This document shows positions 1 through 7,800 of a stretch of DNA of 42,179 bases, piece after piece. Position 1 is the first letter of the stretch, and each line of letters opens with the position of its first letter. Below the pieces are notes generated by a model. The model did not search any database. It was not told the DNA's origin and saw only the letters and a program-made list of their open reading frames with translations. The DNA is taken from contig CALMUT010000183.1 of the NCBI GenBank assembly GCA_937872925.1, forward strand, positions 1-42,179, in the 5' to 3' direction. The stretch is from an uncultured Myxococcales bacterium. Its GTDB lineage: Bacteria; Myxococcota_A; Polyangia; Polyangiales; Polyangiaceae. The translations under genes were made by a program, and so were the position numbers.

Positions 1-40
1 TGGGCCCCAAAGGACTTCCGGTAGGGCATGGCGAGACGCG

Positions 41-70
41 AAAAAACCCGCCCGGGCGCGCCCGGCTTTT
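41..70. terminator. Bidirectional intrinsic terminator-like palindrome
   Basis: A perfect 14-bp palindrome (52-65, CCGGGCGCGCCCGG) has six A residues before it (41-46) and a CTTTT run after it (66-70). Either strand would therefore give a GC hairpin followed by a U-rich tract. It may end a gene lying beyond the left edge. No complete gene is visible in the first 260 bases. Confidence 0.4.
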
Positions 71-261
71 CCCTGTTTCCCCCCCCTGCGACGAAAGACC
101 GCCATGAGTCGCGACTACCACGCGCCGACTTCGGCTTCCAGCGCGACGGCGATACCAAACGCTGATCGCCAACTTCCGAGATCCCGACCACGTCCGGGTG
201 GTTACGGCAACCTGGGCGACAGATTTCGACGGATCGTCGGAGCGCCTTCCTCGGCCTACAA

Positions 262-628
262 TCACCGCGTGAATCCCTGGTCCGGTAGACTCGAAATCTC
301 CGCGCCGGTTCGAACTCGCTTCGCGCTCAACGTCGTGACGCGGCACCGGCAAGGGAGTCCAAGCGGGGGATAGGCCCGGTCCCACAACGGATCGTCCGCG
401 CCGAAAACGTAGCCGCCCGCGGCGTTATGGTTCGAGCGTTCGTGCGTGTCCTTCACGGTGCGGATCTGCAACAGGGCCGGGCCGCTAGTACCTCGGCCCG
501 CGCCGTACGAGTCGACCACTTACGTGCGATAAGTCGTCTCGACGTGACCAGGGGGCTTCGCCACGCTCCGTCACGAAGCGCCGGAACGACCGGGGGTCAC
601 CACCTTGGCCGACCTGTCTGGCTAACTT
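262..628 (-). pseudogene. Relic of phage head-morphogenesis gene (Mu gpF / SPP1 gp7 family)
   Basis: Read on the minus strand, the segment carries the C-terminal signature of the phage Mu protein F-like / SPP1 gp7 minor head proteins: TVKDTHERSNHNAAGG, then ADDPLWDRAYPP and a terminal CRCRV. In intact homologues this pattern is R.xHxAL.G, DDP.WD..YPPNG and CRC. The gene is broken. An in-frame TAA (520-522) separates HVETTYRT from VVDSYGAGR, which is one continuous stretch in the family. The N-terminal part (SFRRFVTERG, about 565-590) lies in a different frame, so a frameshift falls near 555-565. No other virion gene is visible. It is probably a leftover of a Mu-like prophage. The family call rests on motif recognition, and the exact boundaries are approximate. 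Confidence 0.6.
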
Positions 629-969
629 CGGCCGAAACAACTCGAAGCGGCGGCAAGACCGCGATCCGCGTGCACTCGGCCTTCCGGAGAAAACCCACCA
701 TATGCCCGGTTCGGAGGACCGCGTAGCTCGATGAGCAAGAGCACTTCGGGCACCTGCGCCTAGTGAGAAGTCTTGAGCGGCGCGGACAGATCGCCTTCCG
801 GCTCGGAATGCCCGCGGCAGTCTATGCGGGCGGTGGCGATCCGCCATTCGTCCACGGATAGAGTCTCCAAGACCAGTTCCGTTTTCATTCCGGCTTGTCG
901 GCCTGGCGGGGCGGCGGGGGGCGCAAGAAGATAGAACGACCCCACTTGGACTTTGGGTAGCGCTTCAGG
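629..969. other. Gene-poor decayed DNA
   Basis: I see no supportable gene here. Short open frames on both strands lack ribosome-binding sites and give Arg-rich translations typical of out-of-frame GC-rich DNA. A minus-strand frame ending near 760 could be a residue of the gene upstream of the phage head gene, but I cannot assign it. Confidence 0.4.
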
Positions 970-1218
970 TCACTGACACCAGCAAACGCCGTCCCCTAGT
1001 TTGTCATCGCAGACGCACGCCTGGCCTTGAGGGCAACTGCCGCAACCTGTTCGACTGGGGGTCGAAGTCTCGTCGTACGCGCTGGCCGCCGGCTCTTGTG
1101 GTGCGGCCGAACTTTCGCCTAACGCGCTGGCCGCTGGCTCTTGTGGTGCGGCCGCGGGGGTGCACGCTACTGCGATGCCTAGAAGTGCGAGCGAGCCAAC
1201 GATTGTGAAACGAGTCAT
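970..1218 (-). CDS. Small Cys-rich lipoprotein with internal repeats
   Basis: This is an 82-residue exported lipoprotein. The N-terminus is a short signal peptide (MTRFTIVGSLALLGIAVAC) with a lipobox ending at Cys19, so it is probably lipid-anchored outside the inner membrane. The middle contains two copies of a 15-residue unit beginning APQEPAASA. The C-terminal 25 residues contain six cysteines (pattern CGSC, CVCDD, CWCQ), suggesting disulfides or metal binding. The start is well supported by AAGGAGGGG about 7 nt upstream of the ATG on the minus strand. It stands alone between decayed phage DNA and the RHH gene. Function is unknown; similar Ala/Pro-rich, Cys-tailed lipoproteins are common in myxobacteria. 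Confidence 0.75.
   Translation of the reverse strand: MTRFTIVGSLALLGIAVACTPAAAPQEPAASALGESSAAPQEPAASAYDETSTPSRTGCGSCPQGQACVCDDKLGDGVCWCQ
1077..1154. repeat. Tandem 45-bp repeat inside lipoprotein gene
   Basis: Two 33-bp copies (1077-1109 and 1122-1154) differ at one base and are offset by 45 bp, exactly 15 codons. They encode the repeated APQEPAASA segment. The near identity suggests a recent duplication within the linker of the lipoprotein. Confidence 0.8.
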
Positions 1219-1279
1219 TGGGATTCCCCTCCTTGTCTGGCCGTAGCATAACGCGGTCGACGCTGAAGCAAGTCAGGTT

Positions 1280-1972
1280 TCAGTCAGCGTACGTCTCTTT
1301 GCCACAGGTAGTGCAGAATCTGCTCAACCCGCGCCGGGCCCCACATGCCTCCCAAAGCCGGCGAGAACCGACAGTGTGTCGCGCATGGTCTTGTGTCTTG
1401 CTCGATGGAAAACTGGGTATTATAATGTTTTCCATGGCCGACTTGACCACGGTTTGCGTGAAGTTTCCGCCTGAGGATTTGGCGCTGCTTGAAACATGCG
1501 AGGCATTCGAGCGTCTGAAGCGGTCAGATGTCGTGCGGCGTGCGGTGCGCGCGTACGCGGTGCATTTAGGTTTGGCGGAACCAAACAAGGCGCGACACAC
1601 ACGCCAATATCCGAAAGGATGAGACGAACAATGCGCCTGCAGTGTGACGACACCAGTGGGCTCCAGCGTGCGTGCAAGCGCGTTCATGGTCGCGTTGCTC
1701 CCGCGAAACGCCATTACAAAGTACCGGTACTCACCATCGGGCAGACGCTCAACTCTCCCGCCCGGTGGTGGGCCACAAACACTGCCAGAGAACTCCGACA
1801 CAGTCCGTGGGCCCCCGACGCGCGCGAGGCAGTGCCTGATTTCAGCTGCTTCCAAGTCCGTCGCAGAGCGGATGGTGTGACCGGGCCAGATTTCCTTCGA
1901 TTCGAAGCCTTGGAGGTTCAACACATTTCGGAGGAATGCATTGTCGTCCGGTGAAGGCTCATTGTGCGCCAT
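1280..1972 (-). CDS. Hypothetical protein downstream of XRE regulator (possibly broken)
   Basis: The start is placed at an ATG (1972, MAHNEPSPDDNAF). An in-frame TTG at 2074 overlaps the stop of the upstream XRE gene (TTGA) and is the alternative. Only the first ~115 residues look protein-like (mixed acidic/hydrophobic composition, e.g. LPDGEYRYFVMAF). The remaining ~115 residues are Ser/Arg/Cys-rich and lie antisense to the RHH gene. That suggests a frameshift or lost stop near 1620, so the product may be a pseudogene remnant. I do not recognise the family. Its position just after an XRE regulator suggests co-transcription with it. Confidence 0.35.
   Translation of the reverse strand: MAHNEPSPDDNAFLRNVLNLQGFESKEIWPGHTIRSATDLEAAEIRHCLARVGGPRTVSEFSGSVCGPPPGGRVERLPDGEYRYFVMAFRGSNATMNALARTLEPTGVVTLQAHCSSHPFGYWRVCRALFGSAKPKCTAYARTARRTTSDRFRRSNASHVSSSAKSSGGNFTQTVVKSAMENIIIPSFPSSKTQDHARHTVGSRRLWEACGARRGLSRFCTTCGKETYAD
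1398..1426 (+). promoter_or_regulatory. Sigma70-type promoter for the RHH gene
   Basis: TTGCTC (1398-1403), a 17-bp spacer and a perfect TATAAT (1421-1426). A consensus -10 box is rare in DNA this GC-rich. The ATG at 1434 lies only 7 nt past the -10 box, where transcription would begin, so the message may be leaderless. Confidence 0.55.
1434..1622 (+). CDS. Ribbon-helix-helix DNA-binding protein
   Basis: A protein of about 62 residues with a CopG/Arc-like layout: a beta strand (TTVCVKFPPEDLALL), a helix (LETCEAFERL) and a second helix after KRSDVVRRAVRAY. Such dimers bind DNA and usually repress their own operon or serve as antitoxins. The ATG at 1434 is chosen because the TATAAT box ends 7 nt before it; an ATG at 1425 overlaps the -10 box and could not be on the transcript. 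No clear Shine-Dalgarno sequence is present, consistent with leaderless translation. No toxin gene follows. The DNA antisense to it is the doubtful tail of the 1280-1972 frame. Confidence 0.65.
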   Translation: MADLTTVCVKFPPEDLALLETCEAFERLKRSDVVRRAVRAYAVHLGLAEPNKARHTRQYPKG

Positions 1973-2070
1973 CGCGGGACCGTACCGTGGCGTCGTTTTT
2001 AGCGACCGCACTGAGGGCCCTCGCGTACAAGTGCGTGCCAGTTGCGGGCTCGCGCATGCCGAGTTTGGCG

Positions 2071-2415
2071 TCAACGCTTCGACCTACGGGCACGCCGCTT
2101 TATTTGCCGTTTGCGTGCCCCCGCCGCCACCGCGTACTTCAGCACCGTCATAACTGCCTTTTGCGCATCCTTAGGTGCAGTCTCAAAGAGCGCGAGCAGC
2201 CCCGGATTGGATGGTGCAGCACCTTCGACGAGAAGTTCCGCCGGAGCAGCGCGAACGGCCTGAGAGAGCGCAATCACTGTGGAGAGCCTTGGGTCGCGAT
2301 GGTCATTCTCAACTGTGGACAGGTAGTGCGCTGAGAGGCCCGAACGCTCCGCCAAGTCGTCAAGCGTCATTCCCAACGCCAGCCGACGCCGCCGCACTTC
2401 AGCACCGAAACTCAT
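2071..2415 (-). CDS. XRE-family helix-turn-helix transcriptional regulator
   Basis: A 114-residue protein with a Cro/C1-type HTH over residues ~4-60: FGAEVRRRRLALGMTLDDLA, ERSGLSAHYLSTVE and NDHRDPRLSTVIALSQAV follow the five-helix XRE pattern. The tail is basic (ends KRRARRSKR). It is divergent from the Ser/Thr kinase operon with a ~95-bp gap, and probably binds the repeats at 2459-2488 to control itself and perhaps the kinase. The target is inferred from position only. Confidence 0.85.
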   Translation of the reverse strand: MSFGAEVRRRRLALGMTLDDLAERSGLSAHYLSTVENDHRDPRLSTVIALSQAVRAAPAELLVEGAAPSNPGLLALFETAPKDAQKAVMTVLKYAVAAGARKRQIKRRARRSKR

Positions 2416-2458
2416 ACCCCGTAGCGTGACGACGCCTTACGCCGGGATGGAATTCACG

Positions 2459-2488
2459 ATACCGTGTTAGAGAGTTGCGCAATACCGT
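2459..2488. promoter_or_regulatory. Candidate operator between XRE regulator and kinase operon
   Basis: A direct repeat ATACCGT (2459-2465 and 2482-2488) brackets a perfect 8-bp palindrome TTGCGCAA (2475-2482). It lies in the divergent intergenic region and is a plausible XRE binding site. Because the palindrome covers the TTG at 2475, that codon is unlikely to be the kinase start. Confidence 0.35.
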
Positions 2489-2510
2489 AAAACGGAGCCA
2501 CACTTGCGGG

Positions 2511-3920
2511 GTGGTCGATTCCGCCACCGAAGCCATCGATCCGATGCTCATGCGCGCCAAAGCGCGCGTCGGGCGCACGCTTAGGGGCAAGTGGCACCTG
2601 GACGTGCTGCTCGGCGTGGGAGGCATGGCGGCCGTGTACGCCGCTACCCACCGGAACGGGACCCGGGCAGCGATCAAGCTCCTGCACACGGAGCTTGGGT
2701 TGCATGCGGATGTGCGCTCTCGGTTCTTCCGCGAGGGGCGAGTGGCCAACACGGTGCAGCATCCCGGCGCCGTCTCCGTGCTCGACGAGGATGAGGACGA
2801 CGGCGCCGTATTCCTCGTCATGGAACTCCTGGACGGCGAGATGATCGAGGGCCGCGCTGCACGGTGTGGAGGTCTGCTGCCGATCGATGAAGTGCTGGCG
2901 TTGGTGGATCAGGGGCTCGATGGGCTGGTCGCCGCGCATGACAAGGGTGTTGTTCATCGCGACCTCAAACCTGAGAACCTCTTCCTCACGCGGACGGGCG
3001 AGGTGAAGTTGCTGGACTTCGGGATCGCGCGCCTACGCGAGCTTTCGACGGCGAGCACCGCGACTCGTGACGGCTCAACCATGGGCACACCCGCTTTCAT
3101 GGCGCCCGAGCAGGCTCGGGGACTCTGGGATGAAGTTGATGGTCGCACGGATCTCTGGGCGGTGGGCGCCACCATGTTCACCCTGCTTTCCGGGAGCCCG
3201 GTTCACGCAGGCAGGACAACCAACGAGGTCCTCATCGCTGCGGCCACCGCTCCCGCACAGCCCCTCCGCAGTGCTGTTCCGGACTTGGCTGAGCCCGTTG
3301 CCGCCCTCGTGGATCGAGCACTGGCCTTCGACAAAAGTGCGCGATGGCCGGATGCCGCTTCGATGCAACAAGAGCTGCGTCGCGCGTATCACAACCTCCA
3401 GGGCGTGCCGCTCTCGACGCATCCGCGATTGACCGTTCCAGCCGACGTGCCGGATCGGACACTACCATCCGTGGGCGTTGACCCTATCGCGCCAACGCAG
3501 GGTACTGAGGCAGCGGTGTCCTCGGGCAAGAGTGGGATCCCGCTTCGGTCGTCCGCTGAATCGAAGACGCCACTCGGCGCGTGGATCGCAGGCGGGCTTG
3601 TCCTCTTCGGCTTCGTCGTTGCGACCGTGATCATTGCCGCGAGCCTCGCGAACGTCGGACTCCGCGGACACGCTACACCTGCAGTTGGGCCATCGGCGCC
3701 GCGAAGTGCGACTGCCAGCGCTCCCCATGCCGCGACCACCGGAGCGCCTATCTCGGACGTAAACGTTGGGGAACCGGACGCTGGCGCGTCAGGTGTTGCG
3801 GTTGATGGTCCACGCAAAATCACACCGGCAGCGGCCGCACCGAAACCGCGTGCGCCCCCACCAACCAAAACACCAACAAGTGCGCCCGCGCCAACAAATT
3901 GGAAGGACCAGCGCAAGTGA
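2511..3920 (+). CDS. Membrane-anchored Hanks-type Ser/Thr protein kinase
   Basis: Phosphorylates Ser/Thr residues of target proteins. From the GTG at 2511 the product is 469 residues: glycine loop GVGGMAAVY (~35-43), invariant Lys in AAIKLL (~56), catalytic HRDLKPEN (~139-146), DFG metal loop (~159-161) and GTPAFMAPEQA activation/APE segment (~182-192). A single transmembrane helix follows (~347-369), then an Ala/Pro/Thr-rich tail presumably outside the cytoplasm with no recognisable sensor domain. The start is uncertain: GTG 2511, ATG 2544 and TTG 2475 are all in frame. The next gene starts by a GTGA overlap, so the kinase, TPR protein and lipoprotein form one operon. The kinase family is certain; its signal and substrates are not visible. 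Confidence 0.92.
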   Translation: MVDSATEAIDPMLMRAKARVGRTLRGKWHLDVLLGVGGMAAVYAATHRNGTRAAIKLLHTELGLHADVRSRFFREGRVANTVQHPGAVSVLDEDEDDGAVFLVMELLDGEMIEGRAARCGGLLPIDEVLALVDQGLDGLVAAHDKGVVHRDLKPENLFLTRTGEVKLLDFGIARLRELSTASTATRDGSTMGTPAFMAPEQARGLWDEVDGRTDLWAVGATMFTLLSGSPVHAGRTTNEVLIAAATAPAQPLRSAVPDLAEPVAALVDRALAFDKSARWPDAASMQQELRRAYHNLQGVPLSTHPRLTVPADVPDRTLPSVGVDPIAPTQGTEAAVSSGKSGIPLRSSAESKTPLGAWIAGGLVLFGFVVATVIIAASLANVGLRGHATPAVGPSAPRSATASAPHAATTGAPISDVNVGEPDAGASGVAVDGPRKITPAAAAPKPRAPPPTKTPTSAPAPTNWKDQRK

Positions 3921-4867
3921 CCGCGCAGCGATTGCTGCTCCCGCTGGCCGTCTTGTTCTGCACGGCCCCGGGTCTTGCCCAAGAGCGGGACGCTGCCACC
4001 GCTGACACCCTCTTTCGGGAGGCCCGCGCTCTGATGGCGGCACACCGTTTCGCCGAGGCTTGCCCGAAGCTCGTCGAGAGCCAACGGCTTGACCCCGCGC
4101 CCGGCACGGCGATCAATCTCTCGGACTGCTACGCCGGGACTGGGCGACTTGTCGAAGCGCTCCAAGCTGCCCGCGACGCGCTTGCCTCACTGGAGCCGGG
4201 CGACTCGCGACACGAACCAATCACCGAGCAAATCAAGCGACTGGAAGGACGCGTTCCAAAGCTGCTGCTGCGGTTGCCCGCGAACGCACCAACGGATCTG
4301 CGCGTGGCTCTCGACGGCACAACTCTTGACCAGCCGCAAAAGGGCACTGCGCTGTCCGTAAACCCGGGCACGCACTCCGTCGTGGCTTCTGCCACGGGCC
4401 GTGCGGACCGCAAACTCACGGTCAAGCTCGCCGAGTCCGAGTCCAAGGAAATCCTGATCGAAGCAGGAGACCCGAGCAATGCGATCGAGCGTCCAGATCG
4501 GCGGCCTCCGGGGGCTGGAGATGGCTCGCTAGCCACGGTGGGCTACGTCGTCGGAGGTGCGGGTGTCCTCGGGCTGGTGTGGGGAACGGTTTCCTATCTG
4601 GACTTCCGGTCCATCGAGAATGACCGCGAGTCGATCTGCCCGACGACGGTCCGATGCTCCTCGGCAGAGATCGCGGAGGACAACCGACTGCGCGAGGACG
4701 CTGATGCTTCAGGTGCCCGGGCGGCGATTAGCCTCGGCCTGGGCGTAATTGGTGTGGGCGCGGGCGCCACCCTGTTGTGGCTATCAAGCAAGCGCGAGGA
4801 AGCTCTTCAAGTGGGTTCGGTCGTGACTCCGGGCGGCGCATCAGTGCGCGTGACGGGGCGATGGTGA
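3917..4867 (+). CDS. Secreted TPR/PEGA-like protein with C-terminal membrane segments
   Basis: About 316 residues. The GTG start at 3917 overlaps the kinase stop (GTGA) and has GGAAGGA 9 nt upstream. A signal peptide comes first (LLLPLAVLFCTAPGLAQE), then a TPR-like helical region (LFREARALMAAHRFAEACPK, ...AINLSDCYAGTGRLVEALQ). A beta-rich PEGA-like segment follows (LRVALDGTTL, NPGTHSVVASATGRADRKL), then two hydrophobic stretches near the C-terminus (VGYVVGGAGVLGLVWG and AISLGLGVIGVGAGATLLWL). Proteins of this plan regularly sit next to Ser/Thr kinases in myxobacteria and are thought to be envelope sensors or scaffolds. That role is inferred from the operon. Confidence 0.8.
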   Translation: MTAQRLLLPLAVLFCTAPGLAQERDAATADTLFREARALMAAHRFAEACPKLVESQRLDPAPGTAINLSDCYAGTGRLVEALQAARDALASLEPGDSRHEPITEQIKRLEGRVPKLLLRLPANAPTDLRVALDGTTLDQPQKGTALSVNPGTHSVVASATGRADRKLTVKLAESESKEILIEAGDPSNAIERPDRRPPGAGDGSLATVGYVVGGAGVLGLVWGTVSYLDFRSIENDRESICPTTVRCSSAEIAEDNRLREDADASGARAAISLGLGVIGVGAGATLLWLSSKREEALQVGSVVTPGGASVRVTGRW

Positions 4868-5733
4868 AGCGTCGAGCGCTTTGGCTTCTCGTGGCTCTGG
4901 CCGCGGCGTGGGCCTGCAGCGGGGCGGACAGGAACCTTCGACTCGATTCCGACGCTGGCGGGATCGGCGGAGTCTCTGGTGGCGGAGCCGTCGTTGGCGA
5001 CAGCTCGACTGGCGGGGCGAGCGGCGTTGACGCCGGGGGGACTGCGGGGTCCGAAGCCGGCGGCACAGCAGGTACGGGTGGGATCACTCTTGGTCCAGAG
5101 CACACCTGGAAGAAAGGCGACGCGGCAATGGACCTTGGCTCCACCACGAACAGGTTCTGCTTCCTGACCGCGATCGGTGGCTCTTTCACGTCGTCGTCCG
5201 ATGTGGGTGTCACATCAGGCGGTGGCGCGTGGAAGCTGTCCGGCACGTCGTCGTCAGACGTGAACGCGCGGGCAAGATGTGTTTCTGGGAATGCGGGTGA
5301 CGGACTTCAGACGAGCAGTTTCTTCAGTTGGGCATCGGGGGCGGCGTCGACGGCTCTCGGCGCGTTTCCGGGTCGTGCGTGCGGAATTACGGGCATCAGC
5401 GGCGCCTTTGCCACGCCAAGCGATGCGGTACGCGCGTATGTGCAGAACTCCACTGAGTGGTTCCTCGACGGCAACGGGAATGTCAGCGCGAGCGCCCACT
5501 GCCTGATCTCCAGCTCGCTTACCGTGTCTCCACCCACCACCTGGAAAGAAGCCCAAGGGCCGCAGAAGCTCACGTCAGTTCCAAACTCCGCGTGCTTGTT
5601 CGCGCACGTGGGTGGCCTGCTTGGAGGTAGCGGCGATAGCCTTGAAATCTACTCCCAGGGAAGTGACTGGTGGATCGTAGGCGGCACGCAGAATCCCGGG
5701 ATCGGTTCAGGGCACTGCGCGAGTTGGCCGTAA
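4861..5733 (+). CDS. Gly/Ser-rich lipoprotein of the kinase operon
   Basis: About 290 residues. The ATG at 4861 (or GTG at 4864, GTGA) overlaps the end of the preceding gene. The signal peptide ends in a lipobox (LLVALAAAWACSG). A low-complexity Gly/Ala/Ser/Asp spacer (~25-75) follows, typical of myxobacterial surface lipoproteins. The C-terminal ~210 residues are Ser/Thr/Gly/Trp-rich with regularly placed cysteines (NRFCFLTAIGG, ACGITGISG, SACLFAHVGG, GHCASWP). Three similar blocks of the form C-hydrophobic-G-G/S-G suggest a repeated beta domain. Function is unknown; a surface-exposed partner of the upstream kinase is an inference from the overlap. Confidence 0.8.
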   Translation: MVKRRALWLLVALAAAWACSGADRNLRLDSDAGGIGGVSGGGAVVGDSSTGGASGVDAGGTAGSEAGGTAGTGGITLGPEHTWKKGDAAMDLGSTTNRFCFLTAIGGSFTSSSDVGVTSGGGAWKLSGTSSSDVNARARCVSGNAGDGLQTSSFFSWASGAASTALGAFPGRACGITGISGAFATPSDAVRAYVQNSTEWFLDGNGNVSASAHCLISSSLTVSPPTTWKEAQGPQKLTSVPNSACLFAHVGGLLGGSGDSLEIYSQGSDWWIVGGTQNPGIGSGHCASWP

Positions 5734-5764
5734 ATGAGTCAGAGCCGGCACGACGAGAAAGACA

Positions 5765-5782
5765 CCACCGTTTCGGCGGTGG
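5765..5782 (-). terminator. Intrinsic terminator between convergent genes
   Basis: CCACCG-TTTCGG-CGGTGG forms a 6-bp hairpin directly after the stop of the minus-strand gene at 5785. On the minus strand it is followed by a T-rich run (TGTCTTTCTCG). Confidence 0.45.
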
Positions 5783-5784
5783 GC

Positions 5785-6507
5785 CTAGCCCTGCTTCCTC
5801 TTGCGTGACGATGCGCCAAGCTCTTCGAGCGTCTCGCTGATCGCGAGCGTCCGCTTCTTCTTCCGCTCTTGGGCAGCTGCACGACTTTGACGCCTCGCCT
5901 GCTTTTCGGCCGCGCGTTGCTCCTTCTGCTGCCGAGCTTCCTCTCGCGCTTGCGCGTTTTCCTGTGGCGAACGCCTTGACTGTCTCGGCTCCAGCGTCGG
6001 CGACGCGCTTGCTGACTCCAGTCCCGGTTTCCTTTTCGCCCTAGCGAGCGCCTTGCCAAACTCAACGCCGCCGAAATCGATGAAGGGCTCGCTGTCGCCG
6101 TCTTCACCGCTACCGATGCCGTATTCCTGGCAGTCATGCTTTTGCTCCGGTATCAAGCAGTGCAGCACCTGATCGAACTCGGGGGCCGGTCGTGACTCAT
6201 AGTTAATCAGGAGTCCGTTTTTGAACGAGCCACCAAGTTCAATGAAGCCCCACGCGTAGATCGTCGTCGGGGAGTCGAAGAGCGAGGTCGTTGTTCGAAG
6301 CTCGCGAAGCCGAGTCCGAAATCGGCTTACCGCCCGTTCCGGGTCCGACGCCTCCACCAAGATTTGGAAGGTGCCCATGCGCTGCGGTTCGCCAGGCTCG
6401 ACGAAGTCGAAGCTGCCGAGGTATAGCGACGTGTCCGACTTGCCTCGTTGCGCGGAGGCTCGTGTCGGCTTCGCTTTCTTCAAGGCCTGTCTCTTCGGCG
6501 CAGCCAT
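5785..6507 (-). CDS. Hypothetical protein with charged helical C-terminus
   Basis: 240 residues, not recognised. A basic N-terminus (MAAPKRQALKKAKP) leads to a folded-looking alpha/beta region (~25-150: LYLGSFDFVEPGEPQRMGTF, TTTIYAWGFIELGG-like strands). The C-terminal ~80 residues are rich in Arg, Lys, Glu, Gln and Ala (ENAQAREEARQQKEQRAAEK), predicting a long basic helix or coiled coil suited to binding nucleic acid. It is divergent from the next gene with a gap of only ~50 bp. No signal peptide or membrane segment is present. Confidence 0.65.
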   Translation of the reverse strand: MAAPKRQALKKAKPTRASAQRGKSDTSLYLGSFDFVEPGEPQRMGTFQILVEASDPERAVSRFRTRLRELRTTTSLFDSPTTIYAWGFIELGGSFKNGLLINYESRPAPEFDQVLHCLIPEQKHDCQEYGIGSGEDGDSEPFIDFGGVEFGKALARAKRKPGLESASASPTLEPRQSRRSPQENAQAREEARQQKEQRAAEKQARRQSRAAAQERKKKRTLAISETLEELGASSRKRKQG

Positions 6508-6561
6508 GGAACGACCGTATCATCCCTTGCGCGATGCACGATGGATGGAATCATCGCGTGC

Positions 6562-7740
6562 ATGGCCGAGACGATCTCCCTGACGCGCGAAGAACTCTAC
6601 AAACAAGTCTGGACGACGCCGGTGAGTCAACTGGCGATTCAGTACGGCATCTCAAACGTTGCGCTCGGCAAGCTCTGTCGTCGGATGGGCATTCCGACGC
6701 CGGGTCGAGGTGACTGGGCGCGGCGCAAGGCGGGCCAGAAGCTTAAACGTCCAGCTTTGCCGAAAGCCCAGCGGGGCCAAAGCCAGTCGGTCACGATGAC
6801 GAGGGACCTGTCGCGCAAAGTCACGAGGCCTGGAGGCACCAAGCTGCAAGGGAAGCCCCCCGAGGTTCCGGTTCCCGAAACGCTGGCAGGTAGCCACGAG
6901 GTTGTTCGAAGACTTGCCAAGTTGCTTCAACGCGCCCCCCTCGATGAGCAGGAGCGACTGGTCGTCGGACGGGCGCTATTCGTGACACCTGAGCTACACC
7001 GAAGGGCGCTGCTTATCCTCGACGGCCTGTGCAAGGCCCTGGAGCGACGAGGGCACACTGTCGCGCTCGAAGGAGACGGCCCTCAGGCCGCGCTGCAGGT
7101 AGCGGTAGGCGACCACCGCATCAGCTTTTCCATTTCGGAGGCGCTCTCGCGAGTCCCGCACGATCTCTCGCCCGAAGAGAAGCTCCGACTAGACCGTGGC
7201 GACAGTCGCGGCATTCGAAAGTACGACCACATACCGAGCGGTCAGCTGCGCGTTGACGTTCACCAAGGCCACCTCGCGCGAAGCTCTTGGTCGGACCGCG
7301 GAGGTTGTAGCCTTGAGCGGTCGCTCGGCCATGTGATACTGGCGGTAGAAGCTGGGGCCGCTCAGCGAAAAGAGGAACTTGCGGAAGAGGAAAAGCAGCG
7401 TGTCCGGGAAGACGAGCGACGACGAAGAGAACACGAGGAGCACGCTCAGGCAGAGCGGCAGCGGAAGCTCAAAAAGTACCGGCAGCTGCTCGCCGACGAC
7501 CTCGAAGCGATGGCTGCGGATTGGAACCATGCGAGGCAGATTCAAGAGTTCCTTGATGCGTACGAGGCAGCCATACCGCAGGGCAGCCACACGGATGTCG
7601 TGCGGGCCTGGCTCGAAGTCGCTCGAAAGTATGCCGGAAGTCTGGACCCACTATCGCAGCCTGAATTGGTTGCCAGGGACCTCGACCCGGATGACGATGT
7701 TTTGGAGTCGGCGATCAAACAATCGAAGGAGAGCGCGTAA
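6562..7740 (+). CDS. HTH-containing hypothetical protein of mobile-island type
   Basis: 392 residues from the ATG at 6562 (an in-frame ATG at 6541 is the alternative; neither has a strong Shine-Dalgarno). The N-terminus has a conserved pattern I recognise from a widespread uncharacterised family in accessory regions: LTREELYKQVWTTPVSQLA, YGISNVALGKLCRRMGIPTP, then GRGDWARRKAGQ. It resembles an HTH in which the recognition helix (NVALGKLCRR) precedes a Pro/Gly turn. A long charged coiled coil follows at ~275-330 (RKEELAEEEKQRVREDERRR). The role is unknown; DNA binding is inferred from the HTH. Confidence 0.75.
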   Translation: MAETISLTREELYKQVWTTPVSQLAIQYGISNVALGKLCRRMGIPTPGRGDWARRKAGQKLKRPALPKAQRGQSQSVTMTRDLSRKVTRPGGTKLQGKPPEVPVPETLAGSHEVVRRLAKLLQRAPLDEQERLVVGRALFVTPELHRRALLILDGLCKALERRGHTVALEGDGPQAALQVAVGDHRISFSISEALSRVPHDLSPEEKLRLDRGDSRGIRKYDHIPSGQLRVDVHQGHLARSSWSDRGGCSLERSLGHVILAVEAGAAQRKEELAEEEKQRVREDERRRREHEEHAQAERQRKLKKYRQLLADDLEAMAADWNHARQIQEFLDAYEAAIPQGSHTDVVRAWLEVARKYAGSLDPLSQPELVARDLDPDDDVLESAIKQSKESA

Positions 7741-7800
7741 CAGCGGCGCGCGCCAACGCCAGTGCCCCCTTGAATCGTTCACCATGGGTATGGATTTGTC

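Noticed and set aside
160..290. Plus-strand frame LIANFRDPDHVRVVTATWAT resembling the helicase region of type I restriction HsdR
   Set aside because: The likeness is confined to about twenty residues, there is no start, and it lies in decayed DNA beside the phage relic on the other strand. A profile search would decide.
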